Notes: a model not told the origin generated them from the letters alone. Counted from the stretch's first letter, positions 1-6,933 are shown. The stretch is DNA of 16,299 nt from Nitratifractor sp. (GCA_015485845.1 WFSU01000204.1:1-16299), one strand, 5' to 3'. Numbers and translations are program-made.

Positions 1-144
1 ATAGGGTTTGCATTATAATCAACCTGTTCGTTTTTTATGGAAGAAGTTGCACCAAATGGGTGAAAGAATTTGGGGTGGGCTTCTTCCTCTTAGGTACCTA
101 ATTATAGGGCAATTGTGGTTATTCTATGATTGGGTATGGATTTT

Positions 145-270
145 TTAGGGACTAAGGTCGTCGCGATCATCCAAGGCAAACAAATGACGTTTGATCGACT
201 CTCGATGGGGAAAGCGAGGATCGGTGAGGTAGGAGATGATGTTGGTATCAAGAAGATAGTGTCGTGGCAT
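145..270 (-). pseudogene. Truncated VapC-like PIN-domain toxin fragment
   Basis: Minus-strand ATG at 270, two bases after the antitoxin stop, opens a 41-codon frame that starts MPRHYLLDTNIISYLTDP. This is the first beta strand of a PIN-domain ribonuclease with its first catalytic Asp (D8 in LLDTN). VapC toxins are usually about 130 aa with further acidic residues in the middle and C-terminus. Here the frame stops after DDRDDLSP, and none of the three minus frames down to base 1 continues a PIN domain. The toxin therefore looks amputated and inactive. The TA-type order (antitoxin first, 2-nt gap) supports the assignment. A functional short peptide is unlikely. Confidence 0.6.
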
Positions 271-272
271 GG

Positions 273-509
273 TTAGAGATTGGGGGTGAAATTGTCGCGG
301 GCTTCTTGTCGGCTGTTGCGGATATGATCGACAATCTCAGGGGTGAAGAGCCCATCCATTTTGTTGGTAAATTCTGACCAGCGAGAGGGCGATTTCGACG
401 GAGTATCCCGGCGGACGATCTGCACATCGAGATGAAAATGGCTGCGCACCATCTCTTTGATCTCTTCGATGGCACTCATATTGTTTGTGTCGATTCTGAG
501 GGTTGTCAT
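273..509 (-). CDS. VapB-like antitoxin of a PIN toxin pair
   Basis: This 78-aa acidic/basic mixed protein begins MTTLRIDTNNMSAIEEIKEM and ends in a charged tail (IRNSRQEARDNFTPNL). It has the size of a type II antitoxin and lies directly upstream of a VapC N-terminus, with TAACCATG at the junction. By analogy with the family, the N-terminal part would bind operator DNA and the C-terminal tail would wrap the toxin. The start at 509 is supported by AAAGGA five bases upstream. A TATACT box sits at 536-541. I infer antitoxin mainly from position and size; its exact family (VapB, Phd-like or other) cannot be settled by eye. Its toxin partner is truncated, so it may survive as an orphan antitoxin. 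Confidence 0.6.
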   Translation of the reverse strand: MTTLRIDTNNMSAIEEIKEMVRSHFHLDVQIVRRDTPSKSPSRWSEFTNKMDGLFTPEIVDHIRNSRQEARDNFTPNL

Positions 510-535
510 GATAATCCTTTGCCACTGATGCGGTT

Positions 536-564
536 AGTATAGCAAAGAATCACAAAAAAACAAA
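536..564 (-). promoter_or_regulatory. Putative sigma70 promoter of the antitoxin gene
   Basis: On the minus strand TATACT (536-541) lies 26 bp upstream of the antitoxin start. A poor -35 (TTTGTT, 559-564) sits 17 bp further upstream inside a T-rich run. T-rich upstream DNA with a weak -35 is usual for Campylobacterota promoters. Called by eye. Confidence 0.4.
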
Positions 565-578
565 ATCCTTTACTCCCC

Positions 579-1649
579 TTACTCATTGACAATACTCCAC
601 TCATAAAACGGAATTCCCTCAAACGTAATATCTCTCAGTGTAAACGTAAAGCGGTTGGAGACGGTGACAACCCAGACATGGGTGACACGGTGTTTGCGGT
701 AGAGGTTGACACGGTTGTAAACGTATTTCCAGGCCTGCTCTTCGGTGTCAAACGGGGCAGGGAGGATGAGGGTGTCACCCAGGAGGTAGCCCCGGTTGCC
801 GGTGGTGACGAAAGTGAAGCCGTGCTTGATGAGTGCGAGAGCAATGAGGGCATCGAAGGTGACGGGGAAGGGCTGCTCTTTGCTGAGGTAGCGGGCGAGG
901 GCGTAGTCGTAGAGGATCATTTTGCGTGCCCCCTTGCCCTCGACATCCTCGATGAAGAAGATCAGCTTCTCCTCCTCGAAGCGCTTGACGGTGCTGTATA
1001 CCCGATCTTTGGAGATGCGGAAATATTCGCGGGCGTAGCGGTAGAGTTGGTGCGTGGTCACGCGGTGCCCCTGATAGCGGGCGAGGATGAGCATCATCCG
1101 GCTCTCGTCTTCGTCGAATGACGCGAAAAAAAACGGCCGCAGGGTCGTGTCAAGTGCTGCCAACTCCCGCTGTGCCATCGCCGGGAGGGTGCCGACCTTG
1201 AGGAAGCGGTTGAAGCTCGTGGTGGGAGCATGGTCGTGGTCGAAGGAGAGGAACTCTTCGTAGTCCAAACCGTGGAGCTCGTAGGCGGGCAAGGTGAGTT
1301 GAGGCTGGGGACGGCGGGAGATGATGATGAGTTGTGCTGGATCAGGGAGCCTCTCGAGAAAGCCTTCATAATAGTGATCGAGCACCAGTGTCGTGATCCC
1401 CTCCTCTGCGAGAAAGGCACTGAGGTGATCGTGATCGATGTCCTCAAGGGCGAAGATGGGATCTTGACAGTCGAGGTAGAGCCACGACTCCTCCGGGAGC
1501 GACTGGAGATAATCGATCACGAGGGTGCTTTTGCCCACGCCCCGTGCGCCGTAGAGGTGGAATGATCCTGTCTTGGGCAAAGTGAGTTTGCGGGGGGAGA
1601 AGGTGGTGTTTTGGATGCGGATGTTGAGAAAGTATTCGAGAATATGCAC
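579..1649 (-). CDS. P-loop ATPase, AAA + DUF4143-like (COG1373-type), GTG start
   Basis: This is a 356-aa protein. The N-terminal AAA module has Walker A GARGVGKST at residues 34-42 and a Walker B-like strand TTLVLD ending at D91. The residue after D91 is His, where the family usually has the catalytic Glu. The sensor-1 strand reads IIISRR (108-113) rather than the usual TGS. FLKVGTLPA near 149-157 resembles the conserved link to the C-terminal part, followed by a winged-helix-like stretch and a DUF4143-like C-terminus. I chose the GTG at 1649 because AGGAGG lies seven bases upstream; an in-frame ATG at 1676 has no ribosome site. Family members are often found near toxin-antitoxin and mobile genes, and no firm function is known. 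The altered Walker B suggests ATP binding with weak or no hydrolysis. It is divergent from the S10 operon. Confidence 0.65.
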   Translation of the reverse strand: MHILEYFLNIRIQNTTFSPRKLTLPKTGSFHLYGARGVGKSTLVIDYLQSLPEESWLYLDCQDPIFALEDIDHDHLSAFLAEEGITTLVLDHYYEGFLERLPDPAQLIIISRRPQPQLTLPAYELHGLDYEEFLSFDHDHAPTTSFNRFLKVGTLPAMAQRELAALDTTLRPFFFASFDEDESRMMLILARYQGHRVTTHQLYRYAREYFRISKDRVYSTVKRFEEEKLIFFIEDVEGKGARKMILYDYALARYLSKEQPFPVTFDALIALALIKHGFTFVTTGNRGYLLGDTLILPAPFDTEEQAWKYVYNRVNLYRKHRVTHVWVVTVSNRFTFTLRDITFEGIPFYEWSIVNE

Positions 1650-1656
1650 GATCTTT

Positions 1657-1662
1657 CCTCCT
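1657..1662 (-). promoter_or_regulatory. Perfect Shine-Dalgarno that fixes the GTG start of the ATPase
   Basis: Minus-strand AGGAGG lies seven bases before GTG at 1649. Upstream in-frame ATG codons lack any comparable site, so the N-terminus should be read from GTG. Confidence 0.75.
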
Positions 1663-1683
1663 AAAAAGGAAACCATTTTCGCT

Positions 1684-1711
1684 ATTGTACCGATTTTGTC
1701 CAAAATGTCAA
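1684..1711 (-). promoter_or_regulatory. Sigma70 promoter of the ATPase with a dyad in its spacer
   Basis: On the minus strand a consensus TTGACA (1706-1711) is followed by a 16-bp spacer and TACAAT (1684-1689), 35 bp before the GTG start. A 14-bp dyad, ATTTTG-2 nt-CAAAAT (1693-1706), fills most of the spacer and touches the -35. That position suits a repressor operator. The promoter match is good; the operator role is inferred from position only. Confidence 0.6.
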
Positions 1712-1733
1712 GAAGGCTTGAAGCCCTTTTCGA

Positions 1734-1739
1734 TATAAT
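1734..1739 (+). promoter_or_regulatory. -10 box of the S10 operon promoter
   Basis: TATAAT on the plus strand, 67 bp before the rpsJ ATG, with no recognisable -35 at the right distance. This fits the Campylobacterota sigma70 pattern of a strong -10 without a conserved -35. It would give a leader of roughly 60 nt containing a small hairpin (1771-1786, GTTGG/CCAAC) just before the AAAGGG ribosome site. No E. coli-type L4-binding leader is visible. Confidence 0.55.
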
Positions 1740-1806
1740 CTGCGTCCCCAAATGGGCACCTAAAATTTATGTTGGGTTACACCAACGAGTTCTTTAAAGG
1801 GTAACA

Positions 1807-2118
1807 ATGGAAAAAATCAGATTGAAGCTGAAAGCTTATGATCACCGTGTTTTGGATCGATCCGTCGCATCCATCGTCGACGCTGTTAAGCGCACCGGTG
1901 CTGAAATTCGCGGTCCCATCCCGATGCCGACCCGGATCAAGCGCTACACCGTTCTGCGCTCACCGCACGTCAACAAAGACAGCCGAGAGCAGTTTGAAAT
2001 TCGTATTCATGCCCGCATGATCGACATCGTCTCCGCGACCTCCGACACCATCGATTCGTTGATGAAGTTGGACCTCGCCCCGGAAGTCGAAGTCGAAATT
2101 CGGTCCATGGACAAGTAA
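1807..2118 (+). CDS. rpsJ: 30S ribosomal protein S10 (NusE)
   Basis: S10 is a small-subunit head protein, and as NusE it also joins NusB in transcription antitermination. The 103-aa length is standard. The long loop with GPIPMPTRIKRYTVLRSPHV and the following NKDSREQFE segment (about 36-64) are highly conserved signatures. The start has AAAGGG six bases upstream. It is the first gene of the operon, 11 bp ahead of rplC, and sets the transcription unit's name. Confidence 0.98.
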   Translation: MEKIRLKLKAYDHRVLDRSVASIVDAVKRTGAEIRGPIPMPTRIKRYTVLRSPHVNKDSREQFEIRIHARMIDIVSATSDTIDSLMKLDLAPEVEVEIRSMDK

Positions 2119-2129
2119 GGAGTCAGGAA

Positions 2130-2711
2130 ATGGAATTTATCGTAGAGAAAATCGGCATGAGCCGTACTATCAATGTTCCCGCCGTCCCTGTCACCTTGCT
2201 CAAAGTGATCGAGACAAAGGTCTGCGAAGTGCGCGAAGACGGCAAAGCCCTCGTCGCCTACAACAGCAGCAAAAAGATCAATGCAGCGATTGAAGGTCAG
2301 CAGAAGAAATTTGGCGTCGACAAGGCGTTCAATAAATTCATGACCATCGAAGTCGCCGAGGGCACCGAAGCCGGTGATCTCGATACCGCACCTCTCGCAG
2401 AAGCGGCGCTGGTCAAAGCGTCTTTCAATACCAAGGGACGCGGGTTCCAGGGTGGTATGAAGCGTCACGGCTTCAGCGGCGGCCCGGGATCACACGGTCA
2501 CCGTTTTGGTCGCCGGATCGGTTCGATCGGTAACGCTGAGTGGCCCGGCCGCGTCCAGAAAGGCCGCAAAATGCCGGGTCAGTACGGCAACACGCAAGTC
2601 ACCGTCAAGAATGAGGTGCTCTCCTACGATGCCGAAAACGGCATCCTGGTGCTCAAAGGAGCTGTACCCGGTCACAAAGGTGCACGAGGTTTGGTAAGGA
2701 TTGTCAAATGA
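2130..2711 (+). CDS. rplC: 50S ribosomal protein L3
   Basis: L3 is an early-assembly 23S rRNA-binding protein whose extended loop reaches the peptidyl-transferase centre. At 193 aa it is slightly shorter than the E. coli protein. The loop segment GRGFQGGMKRHGFSGG carries the Gln that PrmB methylates in other bacteria, and GPGSHGHRFGRRIGSIGN and GRKMPGQYGN are typical family motifs. The start is preceded by GGAGTCAGGA. Its stop overlaps the rplD start (ATGA, 4 bp), so L4 translation is probably coupled to L3. Confidence 0.97.
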   Translation: MEFIVEKIGMSRTINVPAVPVTLLKVIETKVCEVREDGKALVAYNSSKKINAAIEGQQKKFGVDKAFNKFMTIEVAEGTEAGDLDTAPLAEAALVKASFNTKGRGFQGGMKRHGFSGGPGSHGHRFGRRIGSIGNAEWPGRVQKGRKMPGQYGNTQVTVKNEVLSYDAENGILVLKGAVPGHKGARGLVRIVK

Positions 2712-3301
2712 GTAAAGTAACCGTAATCAAAACAAGCGACCTTCCGCAGAGTTTTCTGGAAGTGCATCCGCACAACCTTTACCTCTACTGCAAGTCGTAC
2801 GCAGCCGGTCTGCGTGCCAACAGTGCTCAGGTCAAGAACCGCTCGGCCGTCAGCGGCGGAGGGAAGAAGCCTTTCGCTCAAAAGGGAGGCGGACGTGCCC
2901 GTCAGGGATCGATCCGTGCGCCCCACTACCGTGGCGGTGGTGTGGTCTTCGGCCCTACGAACGACCGAAACTACGCGCAGAAGGTCAACAAGAAGCAGAA
3001 GCGCCTCGCACTGATGCACGCGCTGGCTGATCTGGCCGCCAATGAGCGTCTCTTTGTCGTCGATTCGATCGCCATCGAGTCGGGCAAGACCAAAGACGCC
3101 AAAGCGTTTGTCGCAAGCTTCAAGCAGCGGGACATCCTCGTCGTCAAAGAGATGATCGATGACCAGACGTTCCTGGCGTTCCGCAACCTTCAGCAGACGT
3201 ACCTGATCGAGCCCAATGAGCTCAACGGATACCTCGCCGCCGCGTACCACGCGATCGTGATCGAGAAAGCCGTATTTGAACAATTGACGAAAGAGGCGTA
3301 A
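2708..3301 (+). CDS. rplD: 50S ribosomal protein L4
   Basis: L4 binds 23S rRNA domain I and lines the exit tunnel with a long basic loop. That loop is seen at residues 49-83 with KKPFAQKGGGRARQGSIR and YRGGGVVFGP. The length of 197 aa is near normal. In E. coli L4 represses this operon by binding its leader; the leader here shows no obvious copy of that structure, so the control may differ. The start overlaps the end of rplC. Confidence 0.97.
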   Translation: MSKVTVIKTSDLPQSFLEVHPHNLYLYCKSYAAGLRANSAQVKNRSAVSGGGKKPFAQKGGGRARQGSIRAPHYRGGGVVFGPTNDRNYAQKVNKKQKRLALMHALADLAANERLFVVDSIAIESGKTKDAKAFVASFKQRDILVVKEMIDDQTFLAFRNLQQTYLIEPNELNGYLAAAYHAIVIEKAVFEQLTKEA

Positions 3302-3302
3302 G

Positions 3303-3584
3303 ATGGCAGATATTACCGATATCAAATCGATCATGTACACCGAGAAGAGTCTGGACCTTCAAGAAGAGGGTATCCTCGTCGTCCAGACCACTCCCCGCAT
3401 GACCAAGAACGGACTCAAAGAGGTGTTCCGTGAGTACTTTGGCATCAAGCCATTGCGTGTCAACTCACTGCGAATGAACGGCAAAGTGAAGCGATTCAAA
3501 GGGATCGAAGGGAAACGCCCTGACAGTAAGAAATTTTACGTCAAGCTCCCTGAAGATGCCAAAATCGAAAGCCTCGCGGTATAA
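3303..3584 (+). CDS. rplW: 50S ribosomal protein L23
   Basis: L23 sits at the tunnel exit and is the docking site for trigger factor and SRP. The 93-aa protein has the family start (D-IKSIMYTEKS) and the basic extended loop NSLRMNGKVKRFKGIEGKRP that reaches into the tunnel. The ATG follows the rplD stop by one base, so the SD lies inside rplD (AAAGAGG). Confidence 0.97.
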   Translation: MADITDIKSIMYTEKSLDLQEEGILVVQTTPRMTKNGLKEVFREYFGIKPLRVNSLRMNGKVKRFKGIEGKRPDSKKFYVKLPEDAKIESLAV

Positions 3585-3595
3585 GGGAGAAGAGA

Positions 3596-4423
3596 ATGGC
3601 AATTAAAACCTATAAACCAACCACCCCCAGCCGACGCTACATGACCAACCTGGACAGCGGCGACATCACGGCCAAGGCCAGTGTCCGTGCCCTGCTCAAG
3701 AAGCTTCCTGCTCACGCCGGACGCAACCACAACGGTCGCATCACATCGCGTCACAAGCAAGCCGGAGCCAAAAAGCTCTACCGGATCATCGACTTCAAAC
3801 GTAACAAGTTTGGCGTCGAGGGCACCGTGGCAACCATCGAGTACGACCCGTACCGTAACTGCCGCATCTGCCTCGTCAAGTACACTGACGGTGACCGCCG
3901 CTACATCCTCCAGCCCAAAGGCTTGAGCGTGGGTGACAAAGTGATGGCAGCCGAAAGTGGTCTCGACATCAAGCCCGGCAACACCATGAAACTCAAAAAC
4001 ATCCCCGTCGGAACGCTGGTGCACAACATCGAGATGAACCCCGGACAGGGCGGCAAAATCGCCCGCTCTGCCGGTGGATATGCTCAGATCATGGGTCGGG
4101 ACGGCAAATACGTCTCCTTGCGTCTCCCTTCGAGCGAGATGCGCTACATCCTCGGTGAGTGCCTCGCAACCGTCGGCACCGTCGGCAACGAAGACTTCTC
4201 CAACATCGTCATCGGAAAAGCCGGACGCAGCCGTCACCTCGGTATCCGTCCTCAGACCCGTGGTTCGGCAATGAACCCGATCGATCACCCGCACGGTGGT
4301 GGTGAAGGTAAAACGAACTCCGGTCGTCACCCGGTCTCTCCTTGGGGTATGCCTACGAAGGGCTACAAAACCCGTAAGAAGAAGTCCAGCGACAAGCTGA
4401 TCATCTCACGAAGAAAGAAATAA
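3596..4423 (+). CDS. rplB: 50S ribosomal protein L2
   Basis: L2 is a primary 23S rRNA-binding protein needed for subunit joining and peptidyl-transferase activity. It is 275 aa, full length. It has an OB-fold N-terminal half and an SH3-like C-terminal half, with GGYAQIMGRDGKYVSLRLPS at 160-179. The invariant HPHGGGEG at 231-238 includes the His equivalent to E. coli H229. The basic tail ends SRRKK. The start is supported by AGGGAGAAGAG upstream. Confidence 0.98.
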   Translation: MAIKTYKPTTPSRRYMTNLDSGDITAKASVRALLKKLPAHAGRNHNGRITSRHKQAGAKKLYRIIDFKRNKFGVEGTVATIEYDPYRNCRICLVKYTDGDRRYILQPKGLSVGDKVMAAESGLDIKPGNTMKLKNIPVGTLVHNIEMNPGQGGKIARSAGGYAQIMGRDGKYVSLRLPSSEMRYILGECLATVGTVGNEDFSNIVIGKAGRSRHLGIRPQTRGSAMNPIDHPHGGGEGKTNSGRHPVSPWGMPTKGYKTRKKKSSDKLIISRRKK

Positions 4424-4432
4424 GGGGCTCCC

Positions 4433-4711
4433 ATGGCAAGATCAACAAAAAAAGGTCCATTTATTGATGCACACCTTATGAAAAAAGTGCTCAAAGCCAA
4501 AGAAGAGAAGTCAACCAAGCCGATCAAAACCTGGTCACGCCGTTCGATGATCTTCCCCGAGTTCATTGGTCTGACGATCAATGTTCACAACGGCCGCAAA
4601 TTTGTTCCGGTATACATTACGGAAAACCACGTCGGCTACAAGCTGGGTGAATTCGCACCCACCCGTACATTCAAAGGGCACAAAGGTAGTGTCCAGAAGA
4701 AGGTAGGTTAA
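4433..4711 (+). CDS. rpsS: 30S ribosomal protein S19
   Basis: S19 sits in the 30S head, contacts S13 and binds 16S rRNA. Its 92 aa are the usual length. MARSTKKGPFIDAHLMKK at the start and YKLGEFAPTRTFKGHKG near the end (69 onward) are diagnostic. It starts 9 bp after rplB, with AAGGGG as ribosome site, and ends 2 bp before rplV. Confidence 0.97.
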   Translation: MARSTKKGPFIDAHLMKKVLKAKEEKSTKPIKTWSRRSMIFPEFIGLTINVHNGRKFVPVYITENHVGYKLGEFAPTRTFKGHKGSVQKKVG

Positions 4712-4713
4712 TC

Positions 4714-5373
4714 ATGAGCAAAGCATTACTGAAATTTGTCCGTGTCTCACCCACCAAAGCCCGTCTCATTGCCCGCGAAGTGCAGGGGATGAATGCTGAG
4801 CTGGCACTGGCCACTCTGGAATTCATGCCCAACAAAGCCGCCGGGATCATCGCCAAGGTGATCGCGTCTGCGGTCGCCAACGGTGAGTATGAGCCCGAAG
4901 AGGTGGTCATCACGTCGTGCCGCGTCGACAAAGCTGCGGTCATGAAGCGCTGGCGCCCCCGTGCTCGCGGTACGGCCAGCCGTATCATCAAGCCTACGGC
5001 ACACATCCTGGTCGAGGTCGCCCCTGCTGAGGCGGCCAAACCTGAGCCCAAGCCTGCTGAGAAAAAGACTGAGAAAAAAGCGGAAGCCAAAAGCGCAGAG
5101 CCCAAAAAGGCTGAGAAGAAAGCTGAACCTGAAGCAGCAGAGCCCAAAGCAGAAGCCAGGAGCGCTGCCAAAGGGGACGACCTGACCAAAATCAAAGGGA
5201 TCGGCAAAGTCTATCAAGGCAAACTCAACGACGAGGGTATCTTCACCTTCGACGATGTTGCCGGCATGACCGACGAGCAGATCGCTATGATGGAAGAGAA
5301 ATACACCTTCAGAGGTGACTTCCGTGAATCAGTCGCTGATGCGAAAAACTTCGTAAACGGAAAGGAAGCGTAA
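4714..5373 (+). CDS. rplV: 50S ribosomal protein L22 with linker and C-terminal HhH-like domain
   Basis: Residues 1-103 are a normal L22, with the tunnel-lining hairpin region around RVDKAAVMKRWRPRARGTAS (70-89). L22 binds all 23S domains and shapes the exit tunnel. Instead of ending near 110 aa, this protein runs to 219. A low-complexity linker rich in Ala, Lys, Glu and Pro occupies about 104-153. A folded-looking domain follows at 155-212, beginning DDLTKIKGIGKVYQGKLNDE and containing TFDDVAGMTDEQI. The KIKGIGKVYQGKL part resembles a helix-hairpin-helix of the kind fused to other ribosomal proteins such as L21 in some bacteria. No frameshift or internal stop interrupts the fusion. Stop and rpsC start overlap (TAATG). 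The core identity is certain; the role of the extension is unknown. Confidence 0.96.
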   Translation: MSKALLKFVRVSPTKARLIAREVQGMNAELALATLEFMPNKAAGIIAKVIASAVANGEYEPEEVVITSCRVDKAAVMKRWRPRARGTASRIIKPTAHILVEVAPAEAAKPEPKPAEKKTEKKAEAKSAEPKKAEKKAEPEAAEPKAEARSAAKGDDLTKIKGIGKVYQGKLNDEGIFTFDDVAGMTDEQIAMMEEKYTFRGDFRESVADAKNFVNGKEA

Positions 5374-6068
5374 TGGGTCAGAAAGTCAATCCAATCGGTC
5401 TCAGACTTGGGATCAACCGCAACTGGGAGTCTCGCTGGTTCCCAGCCAAGGATCGAGCCGCCAACTTCATTGCTGAGGATTACAAAATCCGCAAGTATCT
5501 GAAAAAAGAGCTCTTCTACGCCGGGGTGAGCAACATCATCATCGAGCGTACGGTCAAAAAAGTGCGTCTCACCATCGTCACCGCCCGCCCGGGAATCATC
5601 ATCGGGAAAAAAGGTGCCGACATCGAGAAACTGAAGAAAACACTCGTCAAGATGCTGGGCAAAGACATCGCCATCAACATCAAAGAGGAGAAACGTCCCC
5701 AGGCTTCCGCGCAGCTGGCCGCTGAAAACGTCGCGACCCAGCTCGAGCGCCGGGTCGCCTTCCGTCGTGCGATGAAAAAAGTGATCCAGGGTGCCCTCAA
5801 GTCGGGTGCCAAAGGGATCCGTATCCAGGTCGCCGGTCGTCTCGGAGGTGCGGAAATGGCACGCACCGAGTGGTACCTCGAGGGACGTGTGCCTCTGCAT
5901 ACGCTCCGCGCCAAGATCGACTACGGTTTTGCCGAAGCGCAGACCACCTACGGAATCATCGGGATCAAAGTCTGGATCTTCAAAGGGGAAGTCCTCCAGA
6001 AGGGAATCCAGCCTGAGCCCAAAGAGCGTGAAGGCGGTCGTCGACCATCCAGAAAGAGAGGTGAATAA
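5373..6068 (+). CDS. rpsC: 30S ribosomal protein S3
   Basis: S3 lies at the mRNA entry site of the 30S subunit. This 231-aa protein has a type II KH domain with the loop GIIIGKKG at 74-81. It also has Arg131, Arg132 and Lys135 in RRAMKK, the same positions used for mRNA unwinding in E. coli S3. The C-terminal domain ends in a basic tail (RRPSRKRGE). Its ATG shares one base with the rplV stop, so it depends on readout of the extended L22. Confidence 0.98.
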   Translation: MGQKVNPIGLRLGINRNWESRWFPAKDRAANFIAEDYKIRKYLKKELFYAGVSNIIIERTVKKVRLTIVTARPGIIIGKKGADIEKLKKTLVKMLGKDIAINIKEEKRPQASAQLAAENVATQLERRVAFRRAMKKVIQGALKSGAKGIRIQVAGRLGGAEMARTEWYLEGRVPLHTLRAKIDYGFAEAQTTYGIIGIKVWIFKGEVLQKGIQPEPKEREGGRRPSRKRGE

Positions 6069-6070
6069 TC

Positions 6071-6496
6071 ATGTTGATGCCTAAACGAACCAAGTGGAGA
6101 AAGCAGCAGAAGGGCCGCAACCGTGGTCAATCGCATCGCGGGAACCGCATCGAATTTGGTGAATTTGCACTCAAAGCAACGGAAGCGGGACGGATCGACT
6201 CCCGCCAGATCGAAGCTGCCCGTATCACCATGACCCGTAAAATCAACCGTACCGGTAAGACCTGGATCCGCGTCTTCCCCGACAAGCCCCTGACCAAAAA
6301 GCCCCTCGAAACACGGATGGGTAAAGGTAAAGGTGCCGTCGAGAAGTGGGTCATGAACATCAAGCCCGGACGGATCATCTTTGAAATGGCAGGTGTCGAA
6401 GAGACGTTGGCCCGTGCAGCCCTCACGCTGGCGCGCCACAAGCTTCCTTTCAAGACTAAGATCATTTCTACAAAGGACAGCCATGAAATTTATTGA
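6071..6496 (+). CDS. rplP: 50S ribosomal protein L16
   Basis: L16 organises the A-site region of 23S rRNA and is a late assembly protein. The length of 141 aa and the start MLMPKRTKWRKQQKGRNRG are typical. TRMGKGKGAVEKWV carries the conserved Arg before MGKGKG that is hydroxylated in some bacteria. The first of two close ATGs is used because it gives the family N-terminus. The 3' end overlaps rpmC by 14 bp. Confidence 0.97.
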   Translation: MLMPKRTKWRKQQKGRNRGQSHRGNRIEFGEFALKATEAGRIDSRQIEAARITMTRKINRTGKTWIRVFPDKPLTKKPLETRMGKGKGAVEKWVMNIKPGRIIFEMAGVEETLARAALTLARHKLPFKTKIISTKDSHEIY

Positions 6497-6674
6497 TATT
6501 CAAGACAAGAGCGTCGCGGATCTCGAGAACCTGCTCAAGGAAAAGAAGCTTGAGCTGTTCACGCTGAAAGCCAAGCTCAAAACTATGCAGCTGACCAATA
6601 CCAGCGAGTTGCGCGTCGCCAAAAAAGACATCGCACGCATCCAGACGGCTTTGACTGCCGCCAGAAACAAGTAA
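6483..6674 (+). CDS. rpmC: 50S ribosomal protein L29
   Basis: L29 is a small, two-helix protein at the tunnel exit next to L23. From ATG 6483 it is 63 aa (MKFIDIQDKSVADLENLLKE...), the usual size, with the conserved LKAKLKTMQLTN stretch. AAAGGA sits five bases upstream, inside rplP, which supports this start over the longer in-frame extension. It overlaps rplP by 14 bp in another frame, which suggests re-initiation or coupling. Confidence 0.95.
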   Translation: MKFIDIQDKSVADLENLLKEKKLELFTLKAKLKTMQLTNTSELRVAKKDIARIQTALTAARNK

Positions 6675-6684
6675 GGGGTAGAGC

Positions 6685-6933
6685 ATGCCAAAACGAGTTA
6701 TATCAGGAACAGTAATCAAAAAAGCCGGCGACAAAACGGCGACGGTTCTGGTCGAGAGAAAGGTGCTTCACCCACGTTACCACAAGACCGTGAAGCGTTT
6801 CAAGAAGTATTTGGTACACGACGAGCAGAACGAAGTCAACGTCGGTGACACGATCCAGGCGATCGAGTGCCGCCCGCTCTCCAAGAGCAAAAACTTCCGC
6901 CTGCTTGAGATCACCAAGAGAGGAGAGGCGTAA
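6685..6933 (+). CDS. rpsQ: 30S ribosomal protein S17
   Basis: S17 is an OB-fold protein binding 16S rRNA helix 11 early in assembly. Its 82 aa show the family start (KRVISGTVIKKAGDKTATV) and the signature GDTIQAIECRPLSKSKNFRL (54-73). AAGGGG precedes the start. The TAATG junction overlaps rplN by one base. Confidence 0.97.
   Translation: MPKRVISGTVIKKAGDKTATVLVERKVLHPRYHKTVKRFKKYLVHDEQNEVNVGDTIQAIECRPLSKSKNFRLLEITKRGEA

Noticed and set aside
2..147. Open plus-strand stretch reading KKLHQMGERIWGGLLPLRYL and a hydrophobic tail
   Set aside because: A stop lies at 2-4 in the same frame, and there is no convincing start or ribosome site. It could be the tail of a lost gene, but nothing supports this.
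3536..4330. 264-codon minus-strand frame opposite rplB
   Set aside because: Shadow of the L2 gene with Val/Asp/Ala-biased composition; no start signal.
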